From NCBI GenBank assembly GCA_947179485.1, contig OX359247.1, positions 62,345,131-62,409,130 on the forward strand: DNA of 64,000 bases, written 5' to 3'. The stretch comes from Allacma fusca. Its lineage: Eukaryota > Arthropoda > Collembola > Symphypleona > Sminthuridae. The position numbers and the translations under genes are program-made. Positions 11,601 to 26,600 of the stretch are shown here, piece after piece (the stretch's first letter is position 1; each line of letters opens with the position of its first letter). Under the pieces are notes generated by a model, which was given only the letters and a program-made list of their open reading frames with translations, was not told where the DNA came from and did no database searches.

Positions 11601-14600
11601 GCTAATTTGATCTTTGTGGCAGCATGTGCAGTAAACTCTCATTATAATTTGTATCTTATTTTTACCGACTGTTCAAGAAGTAGGATTTGGAGTTCAACTT
11701 GAAATAAGAGAAGGGAACTTTTAATGTCTAATTACTTGAACTCGAATTTAACAAAGGGTCCAAGTATGTGCACAAGGAAACTTAAGTGTGTTTTCAGATT
11801 TGAATATTCAAGTGGAACTAACACTGCAGTAGGGATTCAAAGTACGAAATTTGAGTTGAATTTCAAATATCAAGTGCACACTTGAACCTCAAATCTCACA
11901 CTTGAATTTTGAAATCTTAAGTACATACATACTAGAACCGGAAACCTCAAGTGCGCAATTGAACCTAACGTCTCAAGTACGCACTTCAACTTCAAAACTA
12001 AACTCTTAGTTTCTAGTAAAGAATAAAATTTCATATCTCAAGTACAGGCATAAATTTCAAGTCTCAGGTACATATCTTTGTAATTGAGTTTTTAGTCTGA
12101 AATTCACATTTGACCTTGAGATTCAAGTAAACGAACTCGTACCAATGAGAGACTAGATTGCCCTAAAATCCCTGAGGACATTATTCCTGCCCCTGAAAGA
12201 TATTGGGAAAGAATGTGAACGAAGCGTGGAAGATGCTTTAGTTTTAAATAAAAGGAGACTCCCTTGCGGGGCTTCCCTTAATAAAATCATCCTCCTTTTA
12301 AAATATACACAATGACTCTTGTAATACGCTTATCTAAATGGGCCAAAAGCCTTCCCTTACTTCAGCAGTGAATCAATTTCAACACGACTCTAAAAGGAGG
12401 CTAAAGTATGGCAATTACGAGCTTATATGCTACACACGTGGTTTTACCATACGGTTATTTTGTTTTTAAATTTTTCCATTTTCAACGCCAGAAATATGTG
12501 GGGATCAAAGGAAATGCTTCACGATCCATATGATATGTTACATTCTACATGTTATGTTTTTAAGCGTGATCTTCTGCAGGATGTGTTACCTTTATAGGGA
12601 TAACTTTCAGACGGGATTTTTATGCCGGGTGCGTTAACATTTCATGGACAAGTTTTAATTATTGTAAATTCTATTACGGTATGTTCAAATGATAGGGACT
12701 ACTTTTCAATTTACTATTCTAAAGGGTGAGGCTACGTTTAAGGAAAATTGTGTAATGATAATTTGATACACTGTCGACTTCTGGAGATTTAGATGTTATT
12801 ATTCGAACGAATTATTTTACTTTTCAGAACTGACAAAACATTCACTTCTGAATAAGGTAGTTTCCCAAACGATGGGCTAACAGTAAATGAACCTATGTAT
12901 GCTTGACTGTGGGTTTCCCAGAAGATGGGTTAAAATCCCTGGACAAGTGTGTCAGTGTTGTAGTACTAAATAAGGAAAGTGTACTGAAGCTGATGAGTTA
13001 CTGGGTCCAGGTTTGAAATAAAGTTTATGGCTTTATTAGAAAAGAGGATAAGCGATTTGGACGTGAAAAAAAAACTTACCTCTTAAAACTTGGGAACAAA
13101 TATCACAAGGTGTGATCTTCTTGTAGGTGTACTCTTGGAAGATGTGATTTTCGAAGATTTGGAAAGCCTCCCCACTCGCCTGCTTGTCTTTCTCCTTCCC
13201 GTTTTTCCTAAAGACAGATTATGAGAAAAGTCAGGATAAGAGCGTGGCTGGGGGTTGTGGGAAAATCTCTCATCATTACCACAGACAGGGCAAGCAACAG
13301 CGGGTGGTAAACGAGATCCAAGAGTTGGCTAAATATAGCTTGTCTTTTCTCCACTTCTTTATTCTCCTCACAATCAATTTAAGCCCCTTTTACTACTTTC
13401 CCCAAGCTTTAACCCATCCCGTTGTTCCAAAATCCTACGGTCTTAAACCCCCCTCCCCTCCCCGATAAAGTCTAAATGTCAACAGTTAAGACATCACAGT
13501 AATAAAAGGCACTAAAATTCGAAATTAAATCTAGCCTCATTTCATCATCATGAGAATTTAAAGTCCACAAAAAAAATCCGATTCCCAATTAGTCCTTTCA
13601 AGTACAATAATAATTTTTGACCCCACAGATTAAAAACATGATGTTCAAAAATGTTAACCCATCCCTCGGTTCTCGTTTAGCCCCAATTTCAGAGCCGACG
13701 TAGCTGGAAGCCTTGGAATGCGACGACGGGAAGCATTGGAAAAAAGCGGGAAGCAGTGCAACAATACAGGAACCAATCAATGCCTTCGAAATTGTATGTA
13801 CAAACATATATGCATACGTGAGACTCACATTCAAAATCAATCAGAATAAATTTGCGGGCAAGGGGCAAAATTTTTGGCCAAATGGATTAAAAAAGTTTTT
13901 GGAAGAGAAAAAAAGGAGAAACTTCTTGATCAAGACGACCCTCGTAAAAAGGAGTCCCAACTTTGTTATTACAATGAAGCCGTTGTAAGGAGGGGTTCAG
14001 GGGGAATCTATGGCTACAAAAATGTATTTTCCATGGAAAAAAAATAAACTTCGGGTCAGACTGTTGCCCTATTCCTGGACATACATGCATATATGTACAT
14101 TGTATGTATATCTATTAGTAGTCTTGTGTACAGAGCTGCAGAAGGTGCACTACTTTTGAAGCTCATATTATATTGTGCTCCTTAAAAAAGGGAAACTTTG
14201 GGACGCTCCGTACTTTTCCCATTACGTCGCGGTTCTGGAGGAAATCTGGAGGAACGTCAGCATTCTATTTAGAGTATATATTCCCTCAAGCCTTATGTCA
14301 TACAACTGGAGGAAATTCTTTTCCCTTTTCCAATAATCGAATATACAGGGGCGGTTCATCAAGTGGAAGGAAATTAGGGTTATGATTATATAGCCCCATA
14401 TACATACTTGTACTCTTTCATTTGTAGATAGGCCCAAAGTGCCTGTCTATACTGGGTCATATGGAAACCACTTGAAGAAAATACAGTCTGTCAATGGATA
14501 CAATCCACCGTTTTCAAGCATAGTCTTCCCATCTTTGGAATTTTTTGATCACAGCCACTAAATTGAGGTCCCATTTATAACATTGTTTTCCGAATGAAGT

Positions 14601-17600
14601 GACACTTTTCAAAATTAACATTTTAATGTTTGTTTCCCACGGAATATTCCCCCATTGTATGCACTCGTCAACGAAGGAATATGATTCCCCTATTTTGTAG
14701 GAAATCCCGGAAAATCTTCCAAAAACGTTTCCCCATGACCAAGGTCGAAATTCCCTCTCTCAGCCCCAAAAATGTAAAAGCTGGGAATTACAAGAGAGAA
14801 ATCTTTGTTTCTCAAAACATTTGCCAATTATTTCCAGATTTAAATTATTTGAAGATAAAATCCTTAGTTATAGGTCAGAGGAGTAAAGTTAAGAGAAATT
14901 TCAACAAAATTCCCGACGAATCAAATATTTACACATGAATGAAAAATATGGAGATAGAAACCTTCCATTAGCTTCATCTGCGTATCGTGAAATAGATTGT
15001 TAGTTACGTACTTCTCGATGGGCATCGATGTAATATTCCCTGTTCTACTGTACTGCTAGATTACCCGAGAAAATTAAAAACTTTCCCCTGAGTTGCTCCT
15101 ATAAAAAGTATTGACTGCATCCAGAGGTAAGGTAGAGAGCCCGATTCATTAATACTGCATGTGCAGCAATAATAATTAATCGGGGTTCGCCAGGGAAGCT
15201 TATCCATGGACTTAGTCCACAAGGCTATCAAAACTTTCCTTGTCAATAATAATTCACTGGGCTTAGAAGTTCCGTGGAAATAAAAAAAAATATGGGCTTA
15301 CATTATTCTCTACATACAAAAAAACTCCTTTCTCCACATATAGGGGGGAGTGTGTGCGTGTATGTAGAGAGAGAGAGAGAGACAAGTGGAAATTCCTATG
15401 GACCTAAGGAAAAGTAAAGGAAATGTATTACGTATAGAGAGAGAGAAGCCTTGAAAGTTCCCTCCACAACTGGATTTAATACAATAGTTATTACTTTTCG
15501 GATATTTCCTATCCCTTATATGCATAAGGGCCCGTATGTACACACTTGGAAAACTCTGTATTAAGAATCACGCGTCATATGTATGTACAAGCAATGTGTA
15601 GAGCCTCTGAGATAAAAAAAATACATGGAGTACTAATTTACGTCAAAAAAATATCTCAAGTGGCGTTAAGCTACGAATAATAAAAATAAAGCTGGGAGTA
15701 TCCAAAATGCGCCATTATAAGTAAGTAATAAATAACATGGAGAATAAACATAAAAAATACACCCATTGAAAAAGCCATAGAATGTCAAGACAAAGCATGT
15801 ATTTTTGAGAGGAGCATATTACTTTGTATTGAGACAAGGGTCACCGTTCCTTTTCAAAGAGGAAAATGTAAGAAAAAAATTTTCTCTTCAATTTCGCACA
15901 CACCACATATGTTAAAAAAGACCAGGGCTACCATTATTACAGACATTTTTCACGCATACATTTAAATACGGGGTGAGTGGGTTATTCCGTATTAGATGGG
16001 AATTTCGGAATCAGATGCAGGTGTAATAATTATTTAAATATAGTAGGGGATATTTGAGTAGAGACAGAGAAAAGGGGAACATCTTTTTACAATTTACAAG
16101 TCAAAGTACAGAGACACAGGTTGAGATCATTTAGAAACAATTTTGGAAGAGAGGGGGGGGGTGTGGGGATTAAAAAGAGGGGAACTGAGAAAAATTCTGA
16201 AGAGAGTAATAATTAATAGTAGATATATTATTTTATAATTTATGATTATTATTATTATTATTATAAATTATTGAGGGCTAAAAAGATTTATATGAGGGAA
16301 TTGACAGAAATTTTCCAAGGAAAAAAATACCTCATCATCATAATGGCAGTCACAGCAAGGAACATTTGGTTTTGGTTCTTTTTCTGCTCGCTTTTCGTCT
16401 CACTTTAAACGAGTCGACGGCGGGAGGATTTTGCGATAATTTTATTTGCGACATTTTTTTACAATTTTCGTCGCAGAACGTTTACACAGACAGAGAGGAG
16501 CGGTTGTGTTGAGTGTAGCAAGAAGTATTTGTTAGCGGAAAATTAGAGAAAATTAATTTTTGAACAGAGAGGAGGCACAAAAAGAGAAAGAGCACAAAAA
16601 AATTAAATTAGATTTCAATACACTGGATTTTATGATAATTTAATTTTTTCATTCAATTCAATTATAAATTATTGCTCGTCAAATTTTTGCGTGTATTTTA
16701 ATTATTGCAATAGCTATCATGAGCGACTTCAAAGCCACTTAATTTAAATGGCACAAATTATCGTTAGCTTGCCCAAGTTTCTCAGAAAATTACTCGCTTT
16801 CCGCCTGATTCTTTAGTAAAAGTATTGCTTGTGAATAAAAACAACTGTTAACAGACCTTAAGCCAAAAGTGTTAGTTTTTTTAAAAAAAAAATTCGACGC
16901 AATTCAGCCCCCTGAATTTGGGCATGCAAAAAAATATAGTTAGTTAAATTTAAAAAAAATTATTACAGTTATAAATTCACAATTTTTGAGTAAATATTTT
17001 GATAAAAAGAGTTTCATTTGGAAAAACTCTTATGGGAGAGAAATTTTTGGAGAATAAGAATAGATTTTGATGGAAAAGATTTGAGTAGAAATGATCTGGA
17101 AAAATTGTGTTACTTTTCAGGTTCTTTGGACGGTGAGCTTGGTCCCGGCGTGGGCCCTTTAAGGGTTCGGAAAGCCTTCATCCATTTGGACTTCATGGTG
17201 GCGTTGGAAGAGACGGACATTTTCCTCTCTCGAATGAATTTCTCCTTCTCCTGCTGGGACTGAGCTGATGAGGCTGTGACTGGACCAGAAACACCTCCGA
17301 CTAATCCACTTTTACCATCCACTTGGTCCTCTTTCCAACTCGTCTCCGTTCGAGTCTGCAATTCCCACCAAAATATATTTTACCATTATTGGAGCCCTCA
17401 CCTCTGAATCCCTCAATCACTCAGGAATCAATGACTCAGCCGTCACAAAATTTATGGATTTTTCCCTAAGATTAGGAGAGCTGGGACAGAGCTCTGTGGA
17501 CAGTGTTAACGTCGTCACTCACTTCGCTTCTGAGCCTCGGAGACACCAAATTGGATAACTTTATGCCTTTATGAATATCTCATGCGTAATCCTGCCCTGC

Positions 17601-20600
17601 TTATTGTGGGCTTCTGAGTGACGGGAGCTCCAACAACGGGACCACCTTTCCCTGTATATTTAAATCGAGGTCTACAAATGTAACATACAATGTTACTGAT
17701 ATTCCTGAAAATTCTATTCCAAACATACTAGGCTATTTTTTTGTCATTGTCATTACTAATTTTGGGTTATTTTTGTTTGTAAATATTTTTGGAAAAACCG
17801 TTCCAGTTTATGAGAAGTTCCTATGAACTTTTTCGACATTTTATTTTTTTCCACTATTATTTACGATATTTTGAAAAATTGTTGGATAATTTTGACCATT
17901 TCACTGTGTCATCATTTGATTACAAAATCTGGCTGTTGGGCATTCCTAGGTTTGAATATCTGTAATTTTTGCGTCATTTTAATACAACTGTTTTCTGTTT
18001 CATTAGTTTTAAATCTTGAATTTCCAGCTTTGTTGTTTATTTGTGCTCTATTCTATGATTTTTTTGAAAACTCGTCAAAAATTCCAAAACGTTTCCAGCG
18101 ATTATACAATATTTTTCAAAATTTTGAAGTTACTGTATGAAATATCGCATCTGGAAATATTTCACGAATTAATAAACAAATTGTCTCATCTGTAAATGTG
18201 AATGCATTGTCCGTCTTTGGAAAAATTTAGATACAAATTGGCTTACCTATTTATACAGGACCTTTCGACATTTTTAAACATTGGAGCTAAAAATGAATGT
18301 TTTGCGACATTTTGAAACAATTGGGCTACCTCGAAGATATTTGATCACTAAAACTCTGGGGGTAGATTCAGCTATTTTTCGAGATTTTTTAACAATTGAG
18401 CTAATTTCGATACAAACGTATATTTTTCGACATTTTGAAAGACTGGCACTAAAAACAGATATTTTTGGAAATTGCAAAGGAAAAGTTTTATTTTTTGGAA
18501 TTGGATAATATGTAAATGCTGGGGTTGGAGAAAAGAGGAGTTTTTGAATGAAATGGTGGTAAAAAATGAGGTTTGGAAGGCGCTTTGACCTTGTATGAAT
18601 TGATGGAATTCCTGAAAAGACATGACCTCGGAGGCTTAATACAAATAATAAGGAAACGTGGAATCTAATTGCATTAGCAATATTAAATCATTATACCATT
18701 TTTGTCCTCCACTTGCTCGGGATTTTTTCCCTTCGTAACTCCTCTACACACGAATCTACATATATAATATTATGGACGTACATACATACATAGGAAAGTG
18801 AATACAGGATTCCACTCAGGGTTGAAAATGATTTTGTCCATATATAGATATAATTATACATATAATAATTCCTGCCTATTTAGGATTCATGGCCTTTGCT
18901 ACTTCACTTTTCCCTCCTTGGGATTCATTTTTCAGCATGAGCAACTTCTCATTTAATAGAATCACGCGTCGGAGTTTCTATTCCTTTTACATATAAATCC
19001 CTTGCATCAGTCTCATAGTCCTATAATCCTGTAACAGTGCATACATAATCATAAGAAAGTCTCATTACAATTTTATCAACTCTGTAAGCCCTAAGTCAGA
19101 ATATTGAAATTCATATTTTTATTCCTTTTCGATTTCCTTGGAATGTAACGCCACTTATTAAATAATCCACTTAACAAATGGATACTTTCTTCATTTACCT
19201 AACGTAGCATGCCTGTGGAGTTAGATTTGAGCAAAAATTTCAAGTGTGGGCTAAGTTGGATACGACAGCTGGAGTTCTTATTAGATTTCAAATTAAACCC
19301 TGAAAATTCCAGGCTTGAGTTCAAGTGCAATTTCGGTTATATTTAAGTTTTCAGGATGGTGTTCAGTATGGAGTTCAGGTTAATGTTCGGCTAAGGACAG
19401 GTTCAAGTACTAGTAATTTTTAGACGCGGTAAAGGTCAAAAGAGGGTCAAGTACATACTAGTGTTAATAATAATTGTTGACCAAACCACTCTTATACTGT
19501 CTCACAATTTCAAGCTAAAGTTCCAGTTTCGACTTAAGATTACATCAAGTTAAAGTGCAACTGTACAAACATAAATGAAGGTCAAGGTCAAGTTCAAAGG
19601 AAGGTCAAAAGAAAGTTTGTATGTTAAGGTGAAGTGAGGACCAAGTTCATTACAGTTAATTGAGGATCAAGTTTGTTATGGTACCATGAAGATCATGTTC
19701 ATTACGGTTAAATGTGTTACAATTGGAGTCAAGTTGAGGTCAAATGAGAGTCAAGTTGAGGAGAACTGAGGGTCTAGTTAAGGTCAAAGATGAGTCAAGT
19801 AGGGTGAACTCTGGGTCAAAAAGAAGCGAACTTAGGATCAAGAAGGGACGAACTCAGGGTCAAGTAAAGGTGGACTCAGGGTCAAGTAGTGGCACATTGA
19901 GGGTCAAGTAGAGATGAAATCATGGTCAAGATGAAGTGAACTTAGGGTAAATTTAAGGTCAATAGAGAGTCAAGTAGAATGAAGTCAGGGTCAAGTAGAG
20001 GTTAAATGAGAGTTAAGTTACAGTCAAATTAAAGTCAAGGTGAGGTCAAGTGAGGTTGAAGTAGTTACAGTGAGTGTGTAAAACTGAGGGGAAAGTGTTA
20101 CCTGAGCTTTTAAAGCTGCTAAATGCATCTGAGCGACGCGGAGGTCAAATCTCTTCATACTGATCTCTTCCTGAAGTTCATTGGCCTTGTTAAATAAATT
20201 GGAATCCAAGCTCCTGTAATTGGATTATTTTACTCATTTCAAGGTGTGTAATGCGACATTTGAAGCCAAGTGGAGCCCTGAAGCGAGCAGGGATTTGTGA
20301 AAAAAACCGTATACCTTTGCTGCATTCGGATAAGCGTATCGAGCGAGTCGTTGAGTTGCTTCATTTCCGACTCCAACTCACTCATCTCCTTCCTCAGCGT
20401 CTCCTGTCGATTCCGGGCTCCTGGCGTTGTCAATCGCTCCACGAGCAGCTCATCCTTTAATACTGGCACATGTGACTTATCCTGTAAACATTTACATTTC
20501 CTTCCTTACAACGTCAGTCATATCGCTCTCTTTTTATTCAATCACACATCTCGTTACAAAATTCAATGGGTCCATTCAAAAGGGAAATTTTTTATTTTTT

Positions 20601-23600
20601 TCCTCCTAATATTATTTGCCCATTCACTACAATCATTCCAATTCCCAGTTCACACTTAGGTTTCATGTCTCAGCCCACACTAATATTCAAGTTCAGGCAA
20701 GTTATACGTAATTATTTTCAGCAGGAAACTTAAATTTCAGTTCGGACTCAAACATTTTTGTTTCAAGTTCTGGTGAGCGCTTAAGTTTCAAATTCAAGTT
20801 CACACGAAAAATTACAAATGGCAAATAAATTTGGTTTTGAGTGTTGAAACATGAGTTTGGCTTCCAAATTCAAGTGTACTCTTAACATTCAAGTTGAAGT
20901 ATGCTCCTGACTTTCAAGTTCAATGTGCACTTTTCACGTTTGACATTTAAATTATATTTGACGCTTACACCGCCCAAGGCTAAGTCGCATTTTCAATAGT
21001 TCAAGTGTGAGCTTGTCATTGAAATTTAAGTGCGCGCTTGAGTTCAAGTGTGAACTTGTCATTAAAACTTACGTGCGCACTGGAGTTCAAATGTGAATTT
21101 GTCATTAAAGCTTAAGTGCGCACTGGAGTTTAATTTTAAACTTGTCATTGTAGTTTAAGTGCGCGCTGGAGTTCAAGTATGAATTTGCGCTTGTAGTTTA
21201 AGTGCGCGCTTCAGTTCAAATGTGAATTAAAACTTCAGTGCGTGCTGGAGTTCAAGTGTGAACTTGTCATTGAAGTTTTATTGCGCGCTGGAGTTGAAGC
21301 GTAAGCTTGTCATTAAAGATGAAATTCCCACTACAGTCATAAATTGAGAGCCAGGAAATATTTGAGATTTGAATCTCATTATAATATAATATAATAATTA
21401 GAGATAAAGTAAATGGAATTAAGTAACTATTTGACTGATGAGAAGCTCCATTTAACGCTACCCGACTACGCCGGATACGGAACTGACAGGAGAACTAATT
21501 AAGGTGGGTCTGAGGTTGGACTTACTACGAGCGGAATTTGGACGCCATCCGCCGGAGGAATGAGAGGTACGGGTTGTGTGAAGGCATGTCTTTGGTTCGG
21601 AGCTGCTGGGACCGTCATGGACTTCACTAAGTCTCGCAAATCCTGCGTTCCACTCACGTTCCGGCACACGTTCGCCAGCGTCTCGTAACGACGGTTCGTC
21701 TCTTGCATCTGTAACCACACAAATTATCCTCCTATTAGTCTAACCCTCAATCCATTATCTCCATTCAACATCCCACAGTCATTCTTCCCGCTCAATTTCA
21801 TAATCACCCCGACTTAAGTCAACACAAGACATTTCCATAATCCCACATATTTATAATATCCTCAAATCAACTATAAAAAACACGGGTCTACTCAAGAGAT
21901 CTTCCCTCAAAAACTTTCCTGGCACAGGGGCTTCCTTCACAGTTCCACATTCCCCGAATACCCTGCTTAAATTCACATTTAAAAAAATTCCCGCTCATTT
22001 TTTTTAAATTTCCCGCTCAATTTTTTAAAATTTCCGCTCAATTTTTTAAAATTTCCCGCTCAATTTTTGTTAAAATTGGTATCCCCAAATATCCCACTCC
22101 AGTTCCAAATAAATCGGATATTGGGTTAGTAAACCCTAATGGGAAAAATAAAATTGGGGTGGATTTGAAAATTGAGAATTGGATGGAAGATTTGGAGGGA
22201 CAAAGAAAGGCTTTTAAAGGAAGGCTGGGAAAAATGGGGGAGCTGATATGGTAAAAAAAATGGGGCTTATTGTTACGGACGAAAGAAAGGAATGAGCGGA
22301 GGTTCCATCCATTAATTATGACGTAAGTAAAAGCGGATTGGTACAAGAGCGGGGATTCCCTTTGGAATTCCCGCCAGCTTCCCTCCATGCTTTTCCACTG
22401 ATGCTCATTGGAGGGCTGATTATATTCTTTACCTTGGAAATGTCAAGGTCCATGCTGTCCCCATTATTCCAATTTACATTCCTCTCAGACCTTCTCCAAT
22501 TCTTTTTTTTTTACCTCCATCCCAGAAAAATAAATGATACAATGCTACAGTACTTACAGGGCCCCAAACATTTCCCTCCCTTTTCCTATTTCTACAGAAC
22601 GAACTATCTGTACAGTACGTGAGATAGGAAAAGATGTCCGAGCCCAACCTTGTGTGTAGGACATTTCAAAAATGTTTTGTGTCAAAATTGGGGTAAAATT
22701 TCCTGGGAACGTTGTACAATCGCACAAATGTTCTCATTTCGAAAATAAATACAGGAGTAATTTAGGAGATTGAGAGAATGTGAATTGAATTGGATAAGAG
22801 GTGCTGGGTGCTCTGGGTCCGGAGTCTTTGCTTTTCGAGAAAAGAGGAAATGAAATTGGCTTACGCGACTCGAGACTAAATCCGCTCCGTGAAGAATGGA
22901 ATCCGAAAGGTTGTTACAAAGGTCTATGTAAATCTCGTCCAATTCCTGTCAACCAAACCCTCATTCAATTACAATCTCACTTTATTTTTCCTTCAGACTT
23001 CAACATTTCAATCATGACGTTTAATTTCCTACTTTCACAAAATCCAAACTGCACTGGATGTCACATTCTACATTTTTTTACTAGCCTTTACTTCAACACT
23101 ACAGGCACCGTGATGCTCCACCCCTGCAACAAATTCCAGGTAAACAAACGGAGTGGCGTGGAAATTAAATTTTGAAATAAATATTTCAATATGTAATTTC
23201 AAGGGTATGTTTAATCCACGTAAGATTTACTGGCAGTTCTCACAAAATAATTTTTATGCGCACACTTAAATTCGGGTCAAGTTTTCACTTCAGTGTAAAT
23301 TATTTTTCAAACTTTCCCTGATGACGACGTGACCTTATGTGACCCCAATTTGAACCTAACTACTCATACTTGAGACAACTCATCTGTTTAACCTAAATGG
23401 GGTCATTATGTAATCCAGACTTTTAATGAAACTTTGTCTTCTGTAATAGTTGATGATGGAAGTTGACCTATAAATTGACCTATAATTGACTCAATTGACC
23501 CGCGTCTACACTACACTACACCAATTTGACCTGAACGTATATGAACCCTATTTGACTAACTTGGTTCTTATTTAACTTAAGGTTGACCCTACTTCGCCAA

Positions 23601-26600
23601 ATAGACTTTTAATAGAACAATAGCTATAAATTGACGGGTCACTCTATATTGACCTTAACCTGACCTCTGGCTAAGTCCAAATTGAATTCCACCTGCTTCG
23701 AACTACCCGCTGTCGTGTTTTCCTTATTGGTCCAATCAGGAATTTAAAATATAAGGCACATTTTCACCTCTGATAAATAATTTGACCCATGTTTGACCTC
23801 TTTTTCTGTAAATCAATCCCGATTTGAATTGAGTCGTCCTCTGCATATATTGTACCCTGTATTTGACCTCTGATCTTCAGATCTTAAGATTATCGCAGTT
23901 TTAATCCAACAACCTTATTTGACCTGATTTGACCTGATTTGACCTGATTTGACCTGATTTGACCTGATTTGACCTGCATTGACCTGATTTAGCTTTATTT
24001 GACCTTATTTGACCTTATTTAGCCTTATTTGACCTTATTTGACCTTATTTGACCTGATTTAGCCTTATTTGACCTTATTTAGCCTTATTTAGCCTTATTT
24101 GACCTGATTTGACCTGATTTAGCCTTATTTGACCTGCATTGACCTGATTTAGCTTTATTTGACCTTATTTGACCTTTTTTAGCCTTATTTGACCTTATTT
24201 GACCTTATTTGACCTGATTTAGCCTTATTTGACCTTATTTAGCCTTATTTAGCCTTATTTGACCTGATTTGACCTGATTTAGCCTTATTTGACCTTATTC
24301 GACCTTATTTGACATTTGACCTTATTTGACCTTATTTGACCTTATTTGACCTTATTTGACCTTATTTGACCTTATTTGACCTTATTTGACCTTATTTGAC
24401 CTGACGAGCTTAAAAAGAGTTGCTGTTCTAAGAAAACTGGAAATTTCAAAGGATAATTTTGAAAGGTGAAGAGTGTGGATTGAAATGTAATTATTTCCTG
24501 TCGCTGCATTTGTATTAAGAAGGGAGGAAAGGGAAAGAGAAAAAAATATTTACAAATAGGGTATCAATAGGGAAAGCACTAAAGAGGGAATTGGAGAAGT
24601 GACTGGATAAGTAAGATGTTTGGAGGGGAACGTCGGAGGAAAAGAAAACGTCGTGTATATTTATTTATTGGTCTTGTCACAAAAAGGTTCGTATGTGGAA
24701 AAGAATGACAAAGCAACTCGAGGGATCAGTCAACCGTAAAATTTAAGTGAAAAATCCATTCCCTTTGAACTTGAACCCAAACTATAAGTCTACATTCTAC
24801 ATAATTATGCGCATACAGGATGTACATTCACATTTGTCCCCATCTCTCTCTCTAGTCCGTTCATAGAATTGACCCATCAAATATTCCAGTAATTATTTCA
24901 TTTTCTGACCATTTTCTTTCATACATTCTGAATTTCTTTCATAAAATTGGGTCAATATTCAAGATTTTCTAAAATTGCTTTTATGCTATTTATAGATACA
25001 TCTTATTTCTACATTTTTTTCCCCTTGAATTGCTTGACCCCTCTGACCCGAAAAAATCCCATAGGGAAATAAAAATAATTGGATTAAATGTGCAAAAAAT
25101 TGGAAAACATTGGCTGGTTTGTATCTTTTTTGGTGGATAATTGAAAATTTGTTATGTGGGCAGTAGTGGTGGAGAAAATGCGACTGGCCATCCTGAACCC
25201 GGGCAAAGGACGTATGGTGAAGACGGGGTTGAGGAAACATGAGCTCACATCAAATACTGGAAAAACTAGAGAGTGGAAAAGGGAGGGAATAGAGTGCTTT
25301 GAAATTCTATGCATTTTCCTCGTATGTCAAAATTGGCTGAAAATTGTGTTCTTTGAAGGAGAAACTTGTTTCATCATTTAACCCTCACATTTTCCCAACT
25401 ATCCCGTTCCCTTTAGCACAGTCACAACTCTCTCTCAATACAAACATCCACATATTCATCCGTCACTTTCTAGAATTTTATTGGGAAGAGGCGCTCATGT
25501 TCAAAAGTTCCATAACATGGGATCATTTGACGCCGTGGGGTTGCTTTTGGGGTCAAAATTCGGGCAATTCAGGGCGCAACTCTATCATGGATCAAACTCT
25601 GGACCAACTTTCACCAAATTTAAAGTAATTGTATGGAAATTTTGGACGCTATTTTTTGAAATAATTTTGGGGGAAATTTGACTTGAATTTATTATTGTGG
25701 TTAAATTTGTTGGGGGGAGAAAAGAGGTTAGAGATGAAAATAGAGGGATGTTGGACCTGGAGGAGTTGAGGGAGCGTCTCTTGGTGGTATTCCTTGAGCA
25801 TAGCGTTGGTTCCCCTAAGCTGGAGCACGTAGGCATTGTGAGCATCTAGGTAATTGGCCATTGTGGTGCTCGTTCCCTGCTGGACATGGGCCATGCAAGC
25901 ATCACAGTAGTCCCGATAAGTCTGGGAAACAATACAAATCGCTCTCATTATTTACAACCCACAAACCCCACGTGCACGGAGCATTCAGTTGACAGTTGAT
26001 TTTATGAGGAATTTTGGGAAGGAAGGAACGGCCGTATTAAGGCAACGGGAAATGTGAGGTATTTTCGGGGGATTTAGAGCAGAGACAATAAAAGTGCGCT
26101 GTAAATCACTTACGCTGGCAAGAAGCGCTTCAGTTTTATTTAAGACAGTCTCAAAGCTCTCACGGTGTGCAAATATCTTCCTCGATTGAATCTTCTTACA
26201 AAATGTTTTCTCCAGCAACGGCCGCGCTACCTGTTTTTTTATACCAATTATTTATTACCATTTCCTTCATTTCTATTTTCTATTACATGGGGTCAAATAG
26301 GGGTGTCATTCAGGGTCAAGTCAGATTTCTCGGATGGGATGGTCAAGTAGGAGTTGGCAAGGAAGGCGGAGGGAGTGAAATGGGACATTCAGTTTAATTA
26401 GGCATACATGTATGTAATTTGTGAGGTTAGGTCAAGGTCATATAATCATTTCAATTTGGGTCAAGTTCAAGTTTCAATTCAAGTTTCGATTCAAGTTTCT
26501 GTTCAAGTTTCAATTCAAGTTTCGATTCAAGTTTCAATTCAAGTTTCGATTCAAGTTTCAATGCAAGTTTCAATTCAAGTTTCAGTTCAAGTTTCAGTTT

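Larger units (their letters stand above)
13208..17113 (-). other. Intron 10 (3.9 kb)
   Basis: AT-rich, with no exon recognised. Contains a (GA)n tract at 15,366-15,382, an (ATT)n tract at 16,244-16,264, a G-run near 16,154 and long A/T homopolymers after 16,300. The short ORFs do not look like protein. Confidence 0.7.
17356..20101 (-). other. Intron 9 (2.7 kb)
   Basis: Between coiled-coil exon 9 and linker exon 10. Contains a degenerate TTTTCGACATTTTGAAAC repeat around 18,250-18,475 and a long GGTCAAG field at about 19,200-20,080. No further exon was seen. Confidence 0.7.

Noticed and set aside
2403-17355. RhoGAP, SH2-kinase or SH3 domain expected after the C1 or F-BAR modules
   Set aside because: No minus-strand frame in the introns or flank shows the usual motifs for these domains.
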